Source: Rummeliibacillus pycnus_B
GTDB lineage: Bacteria; Bacillota; Bacilli; Bacillales_A; Planococcaceae
Length of the DNA stretch: 43,051 bases
NCBI RefSeq assembly: GCF_050459865.1
Contig: NZ_JBCMNM010000025.1
Location: 1 to 43,051 of the forward strand
Reading direction: 5' to 3'
In this document: positions 1-7,521 of the stretch, piece after piece
Layout: each line of letters starts with the position of its first letter
Numbering within the stretch: the first letter of the stretch is position 1
Notes under the pieces: generated by a model
Told to the model about the DNA's origin: nothing
Database searches by the model: none
Seen by the model: only the letters and a program-made list of their open reading frames with translations
Translations under genes and position numbers: made by a program

Positions 1-140
1 GAACGAGGAGGCTCGTCAGTTCGCCCACGGAAAGCGGAGCTAATTCCACTTCATTCAATAGCTTATCTACTACATTTGGTATATAACAATTGCCTTTTTA
101 ATGTTCTTTTTTAGTAATCTTTGAATTACGAAATCTATTC
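1..140 (-). repeat. Partial copy of dispersed GC-rich element with AT-rich tail, cut by the window edge
   Basis: Bases 1-40, read on the minus strand, match the head of the element seen at 18742 and 39841 (shared CGCTTTCCG and AGCCTCCTCG blocks). Bases 80-140 also resemble the AT-rich tail at 18888-18945 (shared ATAACAAT, TTTAATGTTC and a following ATCTTT.AATTA.GAAAT stretch). The head is inverted relative to the other copies, while the tail is in the same direction. No gene is seen before 275. Confidence 0.55.
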
Positions 141-206
141 AATAATTGAAAAACACAATGGATAAATATCTCAACAAATTCATATATAGTTAGTACAAAT
201 ATTTCC

Positions 207-235
207 TTTTCAGTTTATATAAATAACCGTATAAT
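207..235 (+). promoter_or_regulatory. Predicted sigma-A promoter of the first EamA gene
   Basis: A perfect TATAAT box (230-235) lies 17 bases after TTTTCA (207-212), about 40 bases before the start codon at 275. Confidence 0.45.
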
Positions 236-274
236 AGACTAGTTGTAAAATTAAGTAAAGGAGTCACTTTTATT

Positions 275-1183
275 ATGTGGTTTTTATTTTCAATCCTAAC
301 TGCTCTTGCATGGGGCGGTGCGGATTTGTTCTATAAAAAGGGTTCTGACAGTAATGACAAATATAGTCATTTAAAGATCGTTGTAATGGTTGGACTTGTT
401 ATGGGAATTCATGCTACTGGCTTTTCGTTATATAAAGGAATCGAGTTTCACCCATTTGATATGGTGAAATACTTACCAGTTTCTTTCTTCTATATTGTCT
501 CTATGACCATTGGTTATGTAGGTTTACGATATTTAGAATTATCGATATCTTCACCCGTACAAAACTCTTCTGGTGCGATAACAGCGATTTTACTATTTAT
601 CTTCTTCCGGCAAGATATTGACTGGATACATATCATAGGTGTTGTAATCATTACAGTTGGTGTAATTGGTATTGCTATCGTTGAAAAACAAGAAGAAAAC
701 AAAATAATGAGATTGAATAATATTCAAGTAGATAATAAATATCAACTTGGGTTTATGGCGGTCATGTTCCCTATCATCTATGCACTATTAGATGGTGCAG
801 GTACTTTTGCAGATGGGATCTATCTTGATGAATTAAAATTAATGAGTGAAGATTCTGCACTTTTAGCATATGAATATACATTCTTTATCTGTGCAGCTAT
901 TACATTTATCTATCTAAAAGGTGTAAAGAAAGTACAATTTAATGTTTTTAAAGAACGTGACAAAGCATGCGCAGCAATTCTTGAAACAACTGGTCAATTC
1001 TTCTACGTATACGCAATGAGTGCATATGCAATTATTGCTGCTCCACTTATTGCATCTTATTCGATTTTCTCTGTAATCTTATCTCGAATTTTCTTAAAAG
1101 AAAAATTAACACCAAAACACTATTTTGTTATTGCCATCGTGATGTTGGGAATTATCATTCTAGGCGTTGCAGATGAATTGTAA
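275..1183 (+). CDS. EamA/DMT-superfamily membrane transporter
   Basis: A 302-residue protein made almost entirely of hydrophobic helices, about ten in two halves, as in drug/metabolite exporters of the EamA family. The N-terminal half has the typical helix 1 with A-W-G residues (WGGADLFYKK), and the second half repeats the fold from about residue 155. The ATG follows an AGGAG site with an 11-base spacer, rather long, but no better start is present. The gene stands alone between a promoter at 207-235 and a strong terminator at 1186-1225. Substrate cannot be told from sequence; members export amino acids, nucleotides or other metabolites. A second, only distantly similar EamA gene lies at 4174-5139. 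Confidence 0.85.
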   Translation: MWFLFSILTALAWGGADLFYKKGSDSNDKYSHLKIVVMVGLVMGIHATGFSLYKGIEFHPFDMVKYLPVSFFYIVSMTIGYVGLRYLELSISSPVQNSSGAITAILLFIFFRQDIDWIHIIGVVIITVGVIGIAIVEKQEENKIMRLNNIQVDNKYQLGFMAVMFPIIYALLDGAGTFADGIYLDELKLMSEDSALLAYEYTFFICAAITFIYLKGVKKVQFNVFKERDKACAAILETTGQFFYVYAMSAYAIIAAPLIASYSIFSVILSRIFLKEKLTPKHYFVIAIVMLGIIILGVADEL

Positions 1184-1185
1184 TC

Positions 1186-1225
1186 AAAAAGGGCTAATTG
1201 CTTTTAAAGCAATTAGCCCTTTTTA
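1186..1225. terminator. Rho-independent terminator, bidirectional
   Basis: Long near-perfect hairpin (arms 1186-1204 and 1206-1224) with GGGCTAATTGC/GCAATTAGCCC at its core, flanked by A5 and T5 runs, so it can end transcripts from both sides. Confidence 0.9.
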
Positions 1226-1285
1226 TTTGGGAAAGTTATAGGAAACTATTGAGTTTAACTTCGAATCAATAATGTGTGTTGGAGA

Positions 1286-1720
1286 TTAAGCATATTTGTT
1301 TTTAAAATAAAACACCATTACTACGACAATTGCGATAAAAATGGACACTCCGCCGATCATGATAAATCCCATTGTCTTCCCATATAGCTTAATTTTTTCA
1401 TTACTGTTTTCACTTAACAACATACTTTGATGCTGTTCTAAGTATTCTGCAACATCTAGTGTATGTAAGAATTTCTCTCTGGAAAAATTATTTGTCAAAC
1501 GGATCTTCAAATTATGGTAGTAAAAATCTGTCCATCTGTGTTGATTTGTTTCAAATGGTTCTCCTATGTTTTCTTCCCAAATTTTCGATTCTTGAGAAAG
1601 ACTATCAATCATATGCAAGGTTTTTTCTTTTTCACTCGGATGTTCATCAATATATTGTATTAATGTCTTTCGAAATTTAATTGGATCTGTAATGGATACT
1701 ATATTCTCTAAAGTCTCCAC
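1286..1720 (-). CDS. Hypothetical protein with one C-terminal membrane helix
   Basis: A 144-residue protein that I do not recognise. The first 110 residues are charged and probably helical (EHPSEKEKT, FSREKFLHTLDVAEYLEQH). One hydrophobic segment follows at about 118-138 (MGFIMIGGVSIFIAIVVVMV), then a short basic tail, giving a tail-anchored layout with the soluble part probably cytoplasmic. The start is GTG, preceded by a GGGGGAG site four bases away. It is transcribed toward the terminator at 1186-1225. No catalytic motif is visible. It could be a small regulatory or envelope-stress protein, but nothing in the context decides this. Confidence 0.65.
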   Translation of the reverse strand: METLENIVSITDPIKFRKTLIQYIDEHPSEKEKTLHMIDSLSQESKIWEENIGEPFETNQHRWTDFYYHNLKIRLTNNFSREKFLHTLDVAEYLEQHQSMLLSENSNEKIKLYGKTMGFIMIGGVSIFIAIVVVMVFYFKNKYA

Positions 1721-1803
1721 AAGGCTCCCCCTCTCTAACTATTCCTTATCATTGTACGGCATTAGTTTATTTATAAATAGGGAGTTCACTAATAAGTCAG
1801 AAT

Positions 1804-1947
1804 CTATTTCGACTTGCGTTGAAAATAGAGATGAACAAGAATAACAGCTAAAGGTGGAAAGACAAATAAAATAACATGCGTCAGTTTATAAATAATAAAA
1901 GTTGCAACTAAACTAATACAAAAACTAACTAAATACCAAAACCACAT
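1804..1947 (-). CDS. Small two-helix membrane protein (47 aa)
   Basis: This short frame starts at ATG 1947 with a GGAG site ten bases upstream. It encodes 47 residues: an aromatic N-terminus (MWFWYLV), a first hydrophobic segment at about 3-20, a short KLTH turn, a second segment at about 25-41 with a PP kink, and a basic tail (QRKSK). Two closely packed helices with positive C-terminus are typical of small Firmicute membrane proteins. It lies between the lipoprotein gene at 1987-2406 and the gene at 1286-1720, all on the same strand, so the three may be cotranscribed. Function unknown. Confidence 0.5.
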   Translation of the reverse strand: MWFWYLVSFCISLVATFIIYKLTHVILFVFPPLAVILVHLYFQRKSK

Positions 1948-1986
1948 GAAGGCAGCACTCCATACTTTTTACTTTATATACTACCA

Positions 1987-2406
1987 TCATTTTCCCTCAT
2001 CATCATTTAAAAATAGACTTCTTATAAATTCTGTATCATCGTCTACAATTCGATAATAAGAATAGGAATGGATATAATCTGTAAAAATAATGCGATCTTT
2101 ATTATAATCAAACCAAACTTTATAATTACTAATCACCAAATTTTGGTTATCATCTTTAAATTGAATATAATATGTTTTTAAGTTTTCAATTTCTGAAGGG
2201 ACCACTTTAATATTACGGCCATTGTTAAAAGTATCTATTCCCTTTTGGTAAGTTTCTTCACTCTTTTCCGATTTATTAAACTGTACAACACTTTTTTGAT
2301 CTATTGTTCCTGTTTGCACCGAATGGTTAGGATCCATACAACCCGTTAATACCAAAAAGAGAAGAGATAAGCCAATCCATTTCAACCATTTCATCGCTAT
2401 CATCAT
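1987..2406 (-). CDS. Small lipoprotein, unknown function
   Basis: A 139-residue protein with a clear lipoprotein signal: basic MKWLKW, a hydrophobic stretch, and lipobox LTGC, so Cys23 is the lipidated residue. The mature part is polar, with tyrosines near the end (IHSYSYYRIVDDDTEF). I see no known domain. Several ATGs crowd the start; AGGAGG directly abuts ATG 2406, and the ATG at 2394 (MKWLK) would give a textbook signal peptide. The short basic N-region makes 2394 an equally good start. It lies 39 bases upstream of the small membrane protein at 1804-1947. Confidence 0.75.
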   Translation of the reverse strand: MMIAMKWLKWIGLSLLFLVLTGCMDPNHSVQTGTIDQKSVVQFNKSEKSEETYQKGIDTFNNGRNIKVVPSEIENLKTYYIQFKDDNQNLVISNYKVWFDYNKDRIIFTDYIHSYSYYRIVDDDTEFIRSLFLNDDEGK

Positions 2407-2877
2407 TCCTCCTCTTCATCTTCATAGTACATTTATTCCCTTTCTAATTAATTTTTTATCCAAGAATATTAGTAATTATCAAATATAAAAACCCTTCACT
2501 TCGTCATTTTAAAGTATTAAACTACTTATACTACGTACTATGAACAGTCCTTTTGTGGTTTTATACTAAAATGTCTAATAATAGTGTGGTTCTAAATGCA
2601 ATGTAGTAGATTAGTTGAGCCCGGACACTTCTGCCGAAAAACCGTCTACAAAAATCCCGCAAGAACGTATGCGGATATTTTTCTTCGAAAAGTAATTCCA
2701 GGAGCAGGCTTGGTGGGAGGTCTGCAGAGAGGGAGGGGCAAAATTTATTGCAACGAGTAACCGGAGGAGTTTCACCAGTATATCATGCTGATGATAAATA
2801 TTATTATATGATAACATAACCCGAACATCTGTTCTAAACCTCTTATTCATGATAGAGTATGAATAGGAGGAATTTTA
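2407..2877. other. Gene-free stretch with a repeat-like GC-richer block
   Basis: No convincing gene. Bases 2611-2765 are richer in G and C than their surroundings and contain a short hairpin (CCGCA/TGCGG around 2658) and a purine-rich GGGAGG..GGGAGGGG segment. They resemble in style, though not clearly in sequence, the block at 32640-32750. A 79-codon open frame on the minus strand here has no ribosome site and no protein-like pattern. Confidence 0.4.
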
Positions 2878-3771
2878 ATGAAAAACAAAATGCAAGGTAT
2901 ACTATTTATCTTTATTAGTATTATATTACTGACTGGTTGTACAAATGCAATTGACGAAGGTACTTCGACAAAACATTCTCATCCAATGCCAGTTACATCT
3001 TCAAGTGATCAAGTTCATGTACATATGATTGATATTGGCCAAGGAGATTCTATTTTTATTCAAACGCCAAAAGAAAACATATTAATTGATGGTGAAAATA
3101 AAGGAAAAGGCGAAAAAGTAATCGAATATTTACTACAACATGGTGTAAAACAGTTAGATGCTGTTATCTCCACACACCCTGACGCTGATCATATAGGGGG
3201 TTTAGCAGATATAATTGATGCCTTTCCCGTTAAATCTGTGTACGCACCAAAGATTACACATACGACTATCGCCTATCAAAATTTTTTACATGCTGTAAAA
3301 GCACAAGGTCTCAAAATTAAAGTTGCAAAAAATGGTGTCGATATTCCAGTTAAAGAAAATTCATTAAATCTTCGTTTTATCGGTCCTGTCAAGGAATATT
3401 CAAAAAATAATTTAAACGACTGGAGTGGCGTATTATTAATGCAACATGGCGATAAGAAATTCCTTTTCACAGGAGATGCTGAAACGCCAGCTGAAGAAGA
3501 TATGTTAGATGCAGGTGTTATTCCTAAAATAGACGTTTTAAAAGTAAGTCACCATGGTGCCAAAGAAGCTTCAAATGCTGACTTTTTAGCGGTTGCAAAA
3601 CCAGATTATGCAGCAATCAGTGTTGGAGAAGGTAATCGTTATCACCATCCAACTTCCGAAGCATTGAATCGATTAAAAGCAGTTCATGCGAAAATTTATC
3701 GTACGGATCAACATGGTAATATTGTTTTTACATCAAATGGCTCGACTATCTCTGTAAAGGTGGAGAAATAA
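2878..3771 (+). CDS. ComEC-like metallo-beta-lactamase lipoprotein
   Basis: A 297-residue lipoprotein: signal peptide with lipobox LTGC (Cys21), a short linker, then a metallo-beta-lactamase fold like the C-terminal domain of ComEC/Rec2. Metal ligands are visible as THPDADHIGGL (about residue 100), a later GDAE, SHHG near 225 and HHPTSE near 260. Unlike ComEC it has no membrane channel. Such stand-alone proteins are predicted secreted or membrane-tethered phosphodiesterases or nucleases; the true substrate is not known here. ATG follows GGAGG with a seven-base spacer. The DUF3006 gene follows at once (stop at 3771, next start 3772) with its ribosome site inside this gene, so the two are translationally linked. 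Confidence 0.85.
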   Translation: MKNKMQGILFIFISIILLTGCTNAIDEGTSTKHSHPMPVTSSSDQVHVHMIDIGQGDSIFIQTPKENILIDGENKGKGEKVIEYLLQHGVKQLDAVISTHPDADHIGGLADIIDAFPVKSVYAPKITHTTIAYQNFLHAVKAQGLKIKVAKNGVDIPVKENSLNLRFIGPVKEYSKNNLNDWSGVLLMQHGDKKFLFTGDAETPAEEDMLDAGVIPKIDVLKVSHHGAKEASNADFLAVAKPDYAAISVGEGNRYHHPTSEALNRLKAVHAKIYRTDQHGNIVFTSNGSTISVKVEK

Positions 3772-3987
3772 TTGCAAAAAGGGATCATTGACCGATTCGA
3801 AGGCAATTTCGCTGTTATCGAAATCAAAAACAACACAATCGACGTACCAAAGGCAAAATTACCAAAAGAAGCAAATGTTGGTGACCAAATTATCATCAAT
3901 GGAGATTGCATTACATTGGATATTGAGGGAACAAAACGATTAAGAGAAGAGATTAACGCTTTAGCTGACGATTTATTTGAAGAATGA
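3772..3987 (+). CDS. DUF3006 domain protein
   Basis: A 71-residue acidic protein matching the DUF3006 family (IIDRFEGNFAVIEI followed by a short barrel-like beta region and DIEGTKRLREEI). The start is TTG, placed directly after the stop of the preceding gene, with GGTGGAG six bases upstream. DUF3006 genes commonly sit next to ComEC-like metallo-beta-lactamase genes in Firmicutes, so a shared role is likely, but the biochemical function is unknown. A terminator at 4095-4128 closes the pair. Confidence 0.85.
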   Translation: MQKGIIDRFEGNFAVIEIKNNTIDVPKAKLPKEANVGDQIIINGDCITLDIEGTKRLREEINALADDLFEE

Positions 3988-4094
3988 AACCGTTGAAAGA
4001 AAGTCATTCGTTTTAGTAGATTGCTTTTACCGTGCAAATCTGTTATGATTACTGCACATAGTTAAGCATTTAAAGTAAATATCATAAAAATTGT

Positions 4095-4128
4095 GAGCGA
4101 GAAATGAATAGATTTCTCGCTCTTTTTT
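4095..4128 (+). terminator. Rho-independent terminator of the MBL/DUF3006 pair
   Basis: Perfect 10-bp stem GAGCGAGAAA/TTTCTCGCTC, 8-base loop, then T6. Confidence 0.9.
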
Positions 4129-4173
4129 AGTTGAATTTAATTGATCTACAATTTTGTTGTTAGTTTGTTTTCT

Positions 4174-5139
4174 TTAGATTATATCTTCATGTAATACTTC
4201 GTTTTTTTCTTCATTTTTTTCTTCCTTCGTTTCTCTTTCGCTTCCCTTTCTCGCCGTGATTAAGATAGTACTCAATATGCAAAGCGTTCCAATCCACTCA
4301 GGTAATCCAAAGGTAACATTTAGGAAAATAACAGATAATATTGATGCAGTAAATGGTTCGACACATGCTAAAACACTTGCTACTGTCGGTTTTATATAGC
4401 GAAAACTCTCAAGGTAAAAATAGAAGCCAAGAAGTGTTCCAAAGATTACAATAAATATGAAACTAGCAATTGAAGAAATCGACCAGGTCCCTTCGAACTG
4501 CCAAGGAGGATGAATAAAGCTAAAGCCAATACCACCAATTAACATCCCCCACCCTACTACTACAATGGAACCATACCTTGCCAATAACTTTTGTGGTTGT
4601 AATGTGTAAAAGGCTAGGGTAAATGCTGAAGCGATACCCCAGTACAAAGCTTGACTTGATATAGAAAGCTTTGTGATTTGGCCATGCGTTACTAATAGAA
4701 TTGTTCCAACAATCGCTAATAATACTGAGATTGCTTCATTCCATTTAGGTAAATTTTTATTCTTGAACACTACATAAATAAGAATAATCATTGGAGATAA
4801 ATATTGCAAAACTGTTGCTGTAGCTGCATTTCCATGTATGATGGCTGCAAAAAATGTATATTGAACAGCAAGCATTCCAACAAAACTAAATAATAGTAAG
4901 TTAATAATGTCATTCTTATTCTTCCATATTGCCCAAATCCGTTCCCGTTCTTTTGAATAATTCACTAATAACATCAAAAATCCTGCCAATAGCAATCTTA
5001 ATACAACTAACCACTCGATATTAAAGCCTTGTATTTGAAACAAATACTGCGCAAGAGTTCCAGCAATGCCCCAGAAAATAGCTGCCAATAAAACTAAAAT
5101 AATACCTTTCCATTTGTTATTGATTGAAATTTCAGTCAT
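4174..5139 (-). CDS. EamA/DMT-superfamily membrane transporter
   Basis: A 321-residue protein with ten predicted membrane helices in two EamA repeats (AAIFWGIAGTLAQYLF in helix 1, AFTLAFYTLQPQKLL in the second repeat) and a highly charged C-terminal tail (KEEKNEEKNE). It is probably a metabolite exporter of the YicL-type group; substrate unknown. The open frame extends 11 codons farther, but ATG 5139 has GGAG seven bases upstream, so that start is chosen. The gene stands alone and converges on the DUF3006 gene. Confidence 0.85.
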   Translation of the reverse strand: MTEISINNKWKGIILVLLAAIFWGIAGTLAQYLFQIQGFNIEWLVVLRLLLAGFLMLLVNYSKERERIWAIWKNKNDIINLLLFSFVGMLAVQYTFFAAIIHGNAATATVLQYLSPMIILIYVVFKNKNLPKWNEAISVLLAIVGTILLVTHGQITKLSISSQALYWGIASAFTLAFYTLQPQKLLARYGSIVVVGWGMLIGGIGFSFIHPPWQFEGTWSISSIASFIFIVIFGTLLGFYFYLESFRYIKPTVASVLACVEPFTASILSVIFLNVTFGLPEWIGTLCILSTILITARKGSERETKEEKNEEKNEVLHEDII

Positions 5140-5360
5140 TATTAACTCCAATCTTCGATAAATTACTTTCACAAGGTATATTGTAGCATTTCAAAATTTT
5201 TTGACAATATGATTACATTTTATTCATTTCTACGATATTTCTTCTGAACTTCTCGCTCGTTATACAGGTATGTATAAATATAGTCCCAATCTAAAATTTG
5301 TTATGGGGCATCAAAATATCTAGTATATCAGTTTAAAGGCATTTACTAACAATTAATGTT

Positions 5361-5395
5361 AAAAAAAGATGTCCAAAATGATTTGGACATTTTTT
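5361..5395 (-). terminator. Terminator of the tRNA array
   Basis: On the minus strand the stem ATGTCCAAA/TTTGGACAT is followed by a T7 run, immediately after tRNA-Phe. Confidence 0.85.
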
Positions 5396-5399
5396 AATA

Positions 5400-5472
5400 T
5401 GGGTCGGGACAGAATCGAACTGCCGACACTTAGAGCTTCAATCTAATGCTCTACCAACTGAGCTACCGACCC
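5400..5472 (-). tRNA. tRNA-Phe (anticodon GAA)
   Basis: Full cloverleaf on the minus strand: acceptor GGGTCGG/CCGACCC, D-arm AGCTCAGTTGGTAGAGCA, anticodon stem TTAGA/TCTAA with loop TTGAAGC, T-arm with GTTCGATTC, discriminator A. The 3' CCA is not encoded, unlike the two other tRNAs of this array. Position 37 is G, not the A usual in tRNA-Phe. Confidence 0.92.
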
Positions 5473-5476
5473 GATA

Positions 5477-5569
5477 TGGAGGAGGAAGAGGGATTCGAAC
5501 CCCCGCGCGGTTTGACCCGCCTGTCGGTTTTCAAGACCGATCCCTTCAGCCAGACTTGGGTATTCCTCC
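5477..5569 (-). tRNA. tRNA-Ser (anticodon UGA)
   Basis: Class II tRNA of 93 bases with a long variable arm (GGCGGG...CGC). Acceptor GGAGGAA/TTCCTCC, anticodon loop CTTGAAA and an encoded CCA. The discriminator base is U rather than the G usual for bacterial tRNA-Ser. The rest closely follows the Bacillus tRNA-Ser(UGA) pattern. Confidence 0.95.
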
Positions 5570-5574
5570 ATTTA

Positions 5575-5649
5575 TGGAGCGGAAGACGGGGTTCGAACCC
5601 GCGACCCCCACCTTGGCAAGGTGATGTTCTACCACTGAACTACTTCCGC
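5575..5649 (-). tRNA. tRNA-Gly (anticodon GCC)
   Basis: Acceptor GCGGAAG/CTTCCGC, D-arm AGTTCAGTGGTAGAAC, anticodon stem-loop CACCTTGCCAAGGTG, discriminator U and an encoded CCA. It is first of the Gly-Ser-Phe array; no convincing promoter was identified upstream. Confidence 0.97.
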
Positions 5650-5833
5650 AAATCACTATAACTTAAACTTTTCGACAAAAAGTACTTTATCATAATAATA
5701 ACAGTTACGCAATACTAATGAGCGCAGATGAAATAGATAATAATAAAAGCCCTTGTAAATCAAGGCTTCTGAGCACTATTTGAGCTGGTATGAGCGAAAA
5801 TAATAAAGACAATATATCGAGTCGAACCTTATA

Positions 5834-5869
5834 AAAAAGAGGAACCCTATTGAAAGGATTCCTCTTTTT
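5834..5869 (-). terminator. Terminator of the cold-shock gene
   Basis: Stem AAAAAGAGGAA/TTCCTCTTTTT just after the stop of the cold-shock gene. Confidence 0.85.
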
Positions 5870-5890
5870 GTAAAACTAACTAATTTAAAA

Positions 5891-6091
5891 TTAAAGTTTT
5901 ACGATGTTTGTAGCTTGTGGTCCGCGTTGACCTTCTTCGATTTCGAATTCAACTTTTTGACCTTCGTCTAAAGATTTGAAACCTTCACCTTGGATTGCTG
6001 AGAAGTGAGCGAATACGTCTGCTCCGCCTTCAACTTCGATGAAACCGAAACCTTTTTCTGAGTTAAACCATTTTACTGTACCTTGTGTCAT
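5891..6091 (-). CDS. Cold-shock protein, CspA/CspB family
   Basis: A 66-residue single cold-shock domain. RNP1 (KGFGFIEV) and RNP2 (VFAHFSAI) are intact, and the ends GTVKWFN and RGPQATNIV are canonical. Such proteins bind single-stranded RNA and DNA in the cytoplasm and act as RNA chaperones at low temperature and in growth. ATG 6091 is chosen because GGAGG lies eight bases upstream and it gives the normal family length; the five extra upstream codons run through the ribosome site. A strong promoter at 6236-6264 implies a leader of about 138 bases, typical for csp genes, holding a large hairpin at 6147-6205. A terminator follows at 5834-5869. Confidence 0.97.
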   Translation of the reverse strand: MTQGTVKWFNSEKGFGFIEVEGGADVFAHFSAIQGEGFKSLDEGQKVEFEIEEGQRGPQATNIVKL

Positions 6092-6146
6092 TTGAATGAC
6101 CTCCATTAATTAAAATTATTAATACATAAGTTTTTTGAAAGAAAAA

Positions 6147-6205
6147 AATTCACATATTACAAAAAGTATCGAAGAAACACGATTACTTTTTGTAATATGT
6201 GAATT
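6147..6205 (-). promoter_or_regulatory. Perfect 22-bp inverted repeat in the cold-shock mRNA leader
   Basis: The arms 6147-6168 and 6184-6205 are exact reverse complements, separated by a 15-base loop. The repeat lies between the predicted promoter and the start codon, so the csp mRNA leader would carry an AU-rich 22-bp stem about 55 bases before the AUG. Possible roles are RNA thermosensor, mRNA stabiliser or attenuator. No T run follows the arm on the minus strand, so it is not a standard terminator. Confidence 0.85.
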
Positions 6206-6235
6206 CAACTTTTCTCTTATAACCTTATGGACTTT

Positions 6236-6264
6236 ATTATATATCATAAATACACATTTGTCTA
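6236..6264 (-). promoter_or_regulatory. Predicted sigma-A promoter of the cold-shock gene
   Basis: Minus strand: TAGACA (6264-6259), 17-base spacer, TATAAT (6241-6236). The predicted transcript starts near 6229. The rest of 6265-6449 shows no gene. Confidence 0.75.
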
Positions 6265-6449
6265 ATACTTACTGTAATTTACGAAATATAAACGTTAATA
6301 AAATAAATTTCAAAGTATATTAGCAATAGCGAGCGTTGGTAAATACTCATCCTAAAAGTACCAAAGAAGTACTTTCTTTAGATTGTGTAGAAATAATAAA
6401 CTTGATTTACTTCGGAAGGAAATCGTCAAGAATCTACTCCATATCCTTT

Positions 6450-6827
6450 TTAGTCCTGATCAAACCAAAGTGGATCTTTGTTATCAACATCGCCATTATA
6501 ATTGATTAAAATTTCATCTCCTGCTTTTATATCTGTGTAAGCATAGAAGTCAAATGTGTGATTTTCAAAACTAATTTCATAAATTGCATTCGGTTCATAA
6601 GAATGGTTAAATAACATTCCATAACCAAGAAGGATGGCAGAGTGATTTATCCCATACTCAAAAGCGTAATCAGCTAGTAAAGTTTGCTCTATATATTGAT
6701 GCTGGTCGTTTGGATAAGAAATCACAGGTGCTTTATGTAAAAGCTCTCCTTTTTTGATATCAACTGTAGCAAATACCCCTCTATTGAATTCTCCATCACT
6801 TAATGGAGATGTTTTTACCTCAATCAT
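6450..6827 (-). CDS. Small SET-domain protein (putative protein methyltransferase)
   Basis: A 125-residue protein that is essentially one SET domain. The N-terminal part has RGVFATVDIKKGELL, the usual SET opening. The cofactor and catalytic signature is at 74-80 (NHSYEPN), followed by DIKAGDEILINYNG, the equivalent of the E-L-x-x-x-Y block. There is no cysteine-rich pre- or post-SET region, as usual for bacterial members. It probably transfers methyl from S-adenosylmethionine to a lysine, target unknown. ATG 6827 has AGGAG seven bases upstream and is preferred to the earlier in-frame start. The gene stands alone. Confidence 0.85.
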   Translation of the reverse strand: MIEVKTSPLSDGEFNRGVFATVDIKKGELLHKAPVISYPNDQHQYIEQTLLADYAFEYGINHSAILLGYGMLFNHSYEPNAIYEISFENHTFDFYAYTDIKAGDEILINYNGDVDNKDPLWFDQD

Positions 6828-7020
6828 GTTTGTTCTCCTACTCATTAATATTCTTTTTAACTGTACATGCTTTAATCGCCTTTTCTTCTACGGATATTAT
6901 TAGCAAATAGTTTATTGTTGTCTAATATTATAGCACTGTATTTTTATTTTCACTTGGTTTGTGCTTATTTTTTACTATTGAATTGAAATTATGTAAAGTA
7001 ATCATAGTATCTTTAATTTT

Positions 7021-7051
7021 AAAAAGCATCCAATTCAAAACAATTGGATGC
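7021..7051 (-). terminator. Terminator of the PH-domain gene
   Basis: Stem GCATCCAATT/AATTGGATGC followed on the minus strand by T5. Confidence 0.85.
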
Positions 7052-7060
7052 TTAATCGAT

Positions 7061-7438
7061 TTATTTTAATACATAGTCAGCTAAGACACTTTGAATTTTA
7101 TAAATGTTCAATGTTTTATTAAATTTCTTTTCGATAGGTTCTGCGCCATTTGAAAGCCAGATTTTTAGTTCCGCCTCAAAATCAAATGTACCTGCAGTTT
7201 CAATAGAGAAGTGTACGACACTTTTGTATGGGATCGAATGATATTCAGTTTTCTTGCCGGTTACACCCTGTTTATCAATTAAAAGTAATCGTTTATCCGT
7301 AAAGACGAACATATCTCGAATCAATTTATAGGCTTGCTCTACTTTTTCATTCTTTGCCAATAAATCTTTTACCTCGGATTCAATTACATCTAACTTCACT
7401 TCTGATGCATTTCCCATCAAACCATCAAATAATCCCAT
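7061..7438 (-). CDS. Bacterial PH-domain protein (bPH_1, YvbH-like)
   Basis: A 125-residue soluble protein of the bacterial pleckstrin-homology group: MGLFDGLMGNAS at the N-terminus, then the conserved DMFVFTDKRLLLIDKQGVTGKKTEYHSIPYKSV strands and a C-terminal helix ending ILADYVLK-like. These proteins form rings in crystal structures; cell role is unclear. The start at ATG 7438 follows GGAGGAG six bases away. It ends at a clear terminator and lies 83 bases downstream of the rocB-like gene, which has no terminator of its own, so partial read-through is possible. Confidence 0.88.
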   Translation of the reverse strand: MGLFDGLMGNASEVKLDVIESEVKDLLAKNEKVEQAYKLIRDMFVFTDKRLLLIDKQGVTGKKTEYHSIPYKSVVHFSIETAGTFDFEAELKIWLSNGAEPIEKKFNKTLNIYKIQSVLADYVLK

Positions 7439-7521
7439 ACACAACTCCTCCTCTCATTTCATTAACCTTTCTTACAACTTTAAATGTGTCTTTATACATC
7501 TTATTAAAGTTTATATCTATA

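Noticed and set aside
2611..2850. 79-codon minus-strand frame
   Set aside because: No ribosome site, low protein-likeness, and it covers a GC-rich repeat-like block.
5446..5661. 71-codon open frame on the plus strand
   Set aside because: It lies across the tRNA-Phe, tRNA-Ser and tRNA-Gly genes, whose folded structures are unambiguous; the frame is a shadow.
5650..5700. Promoter of the tRNA array
   Set aside because: A TATAGT box is present but no -35 match at a normal distance, so it was not listed.
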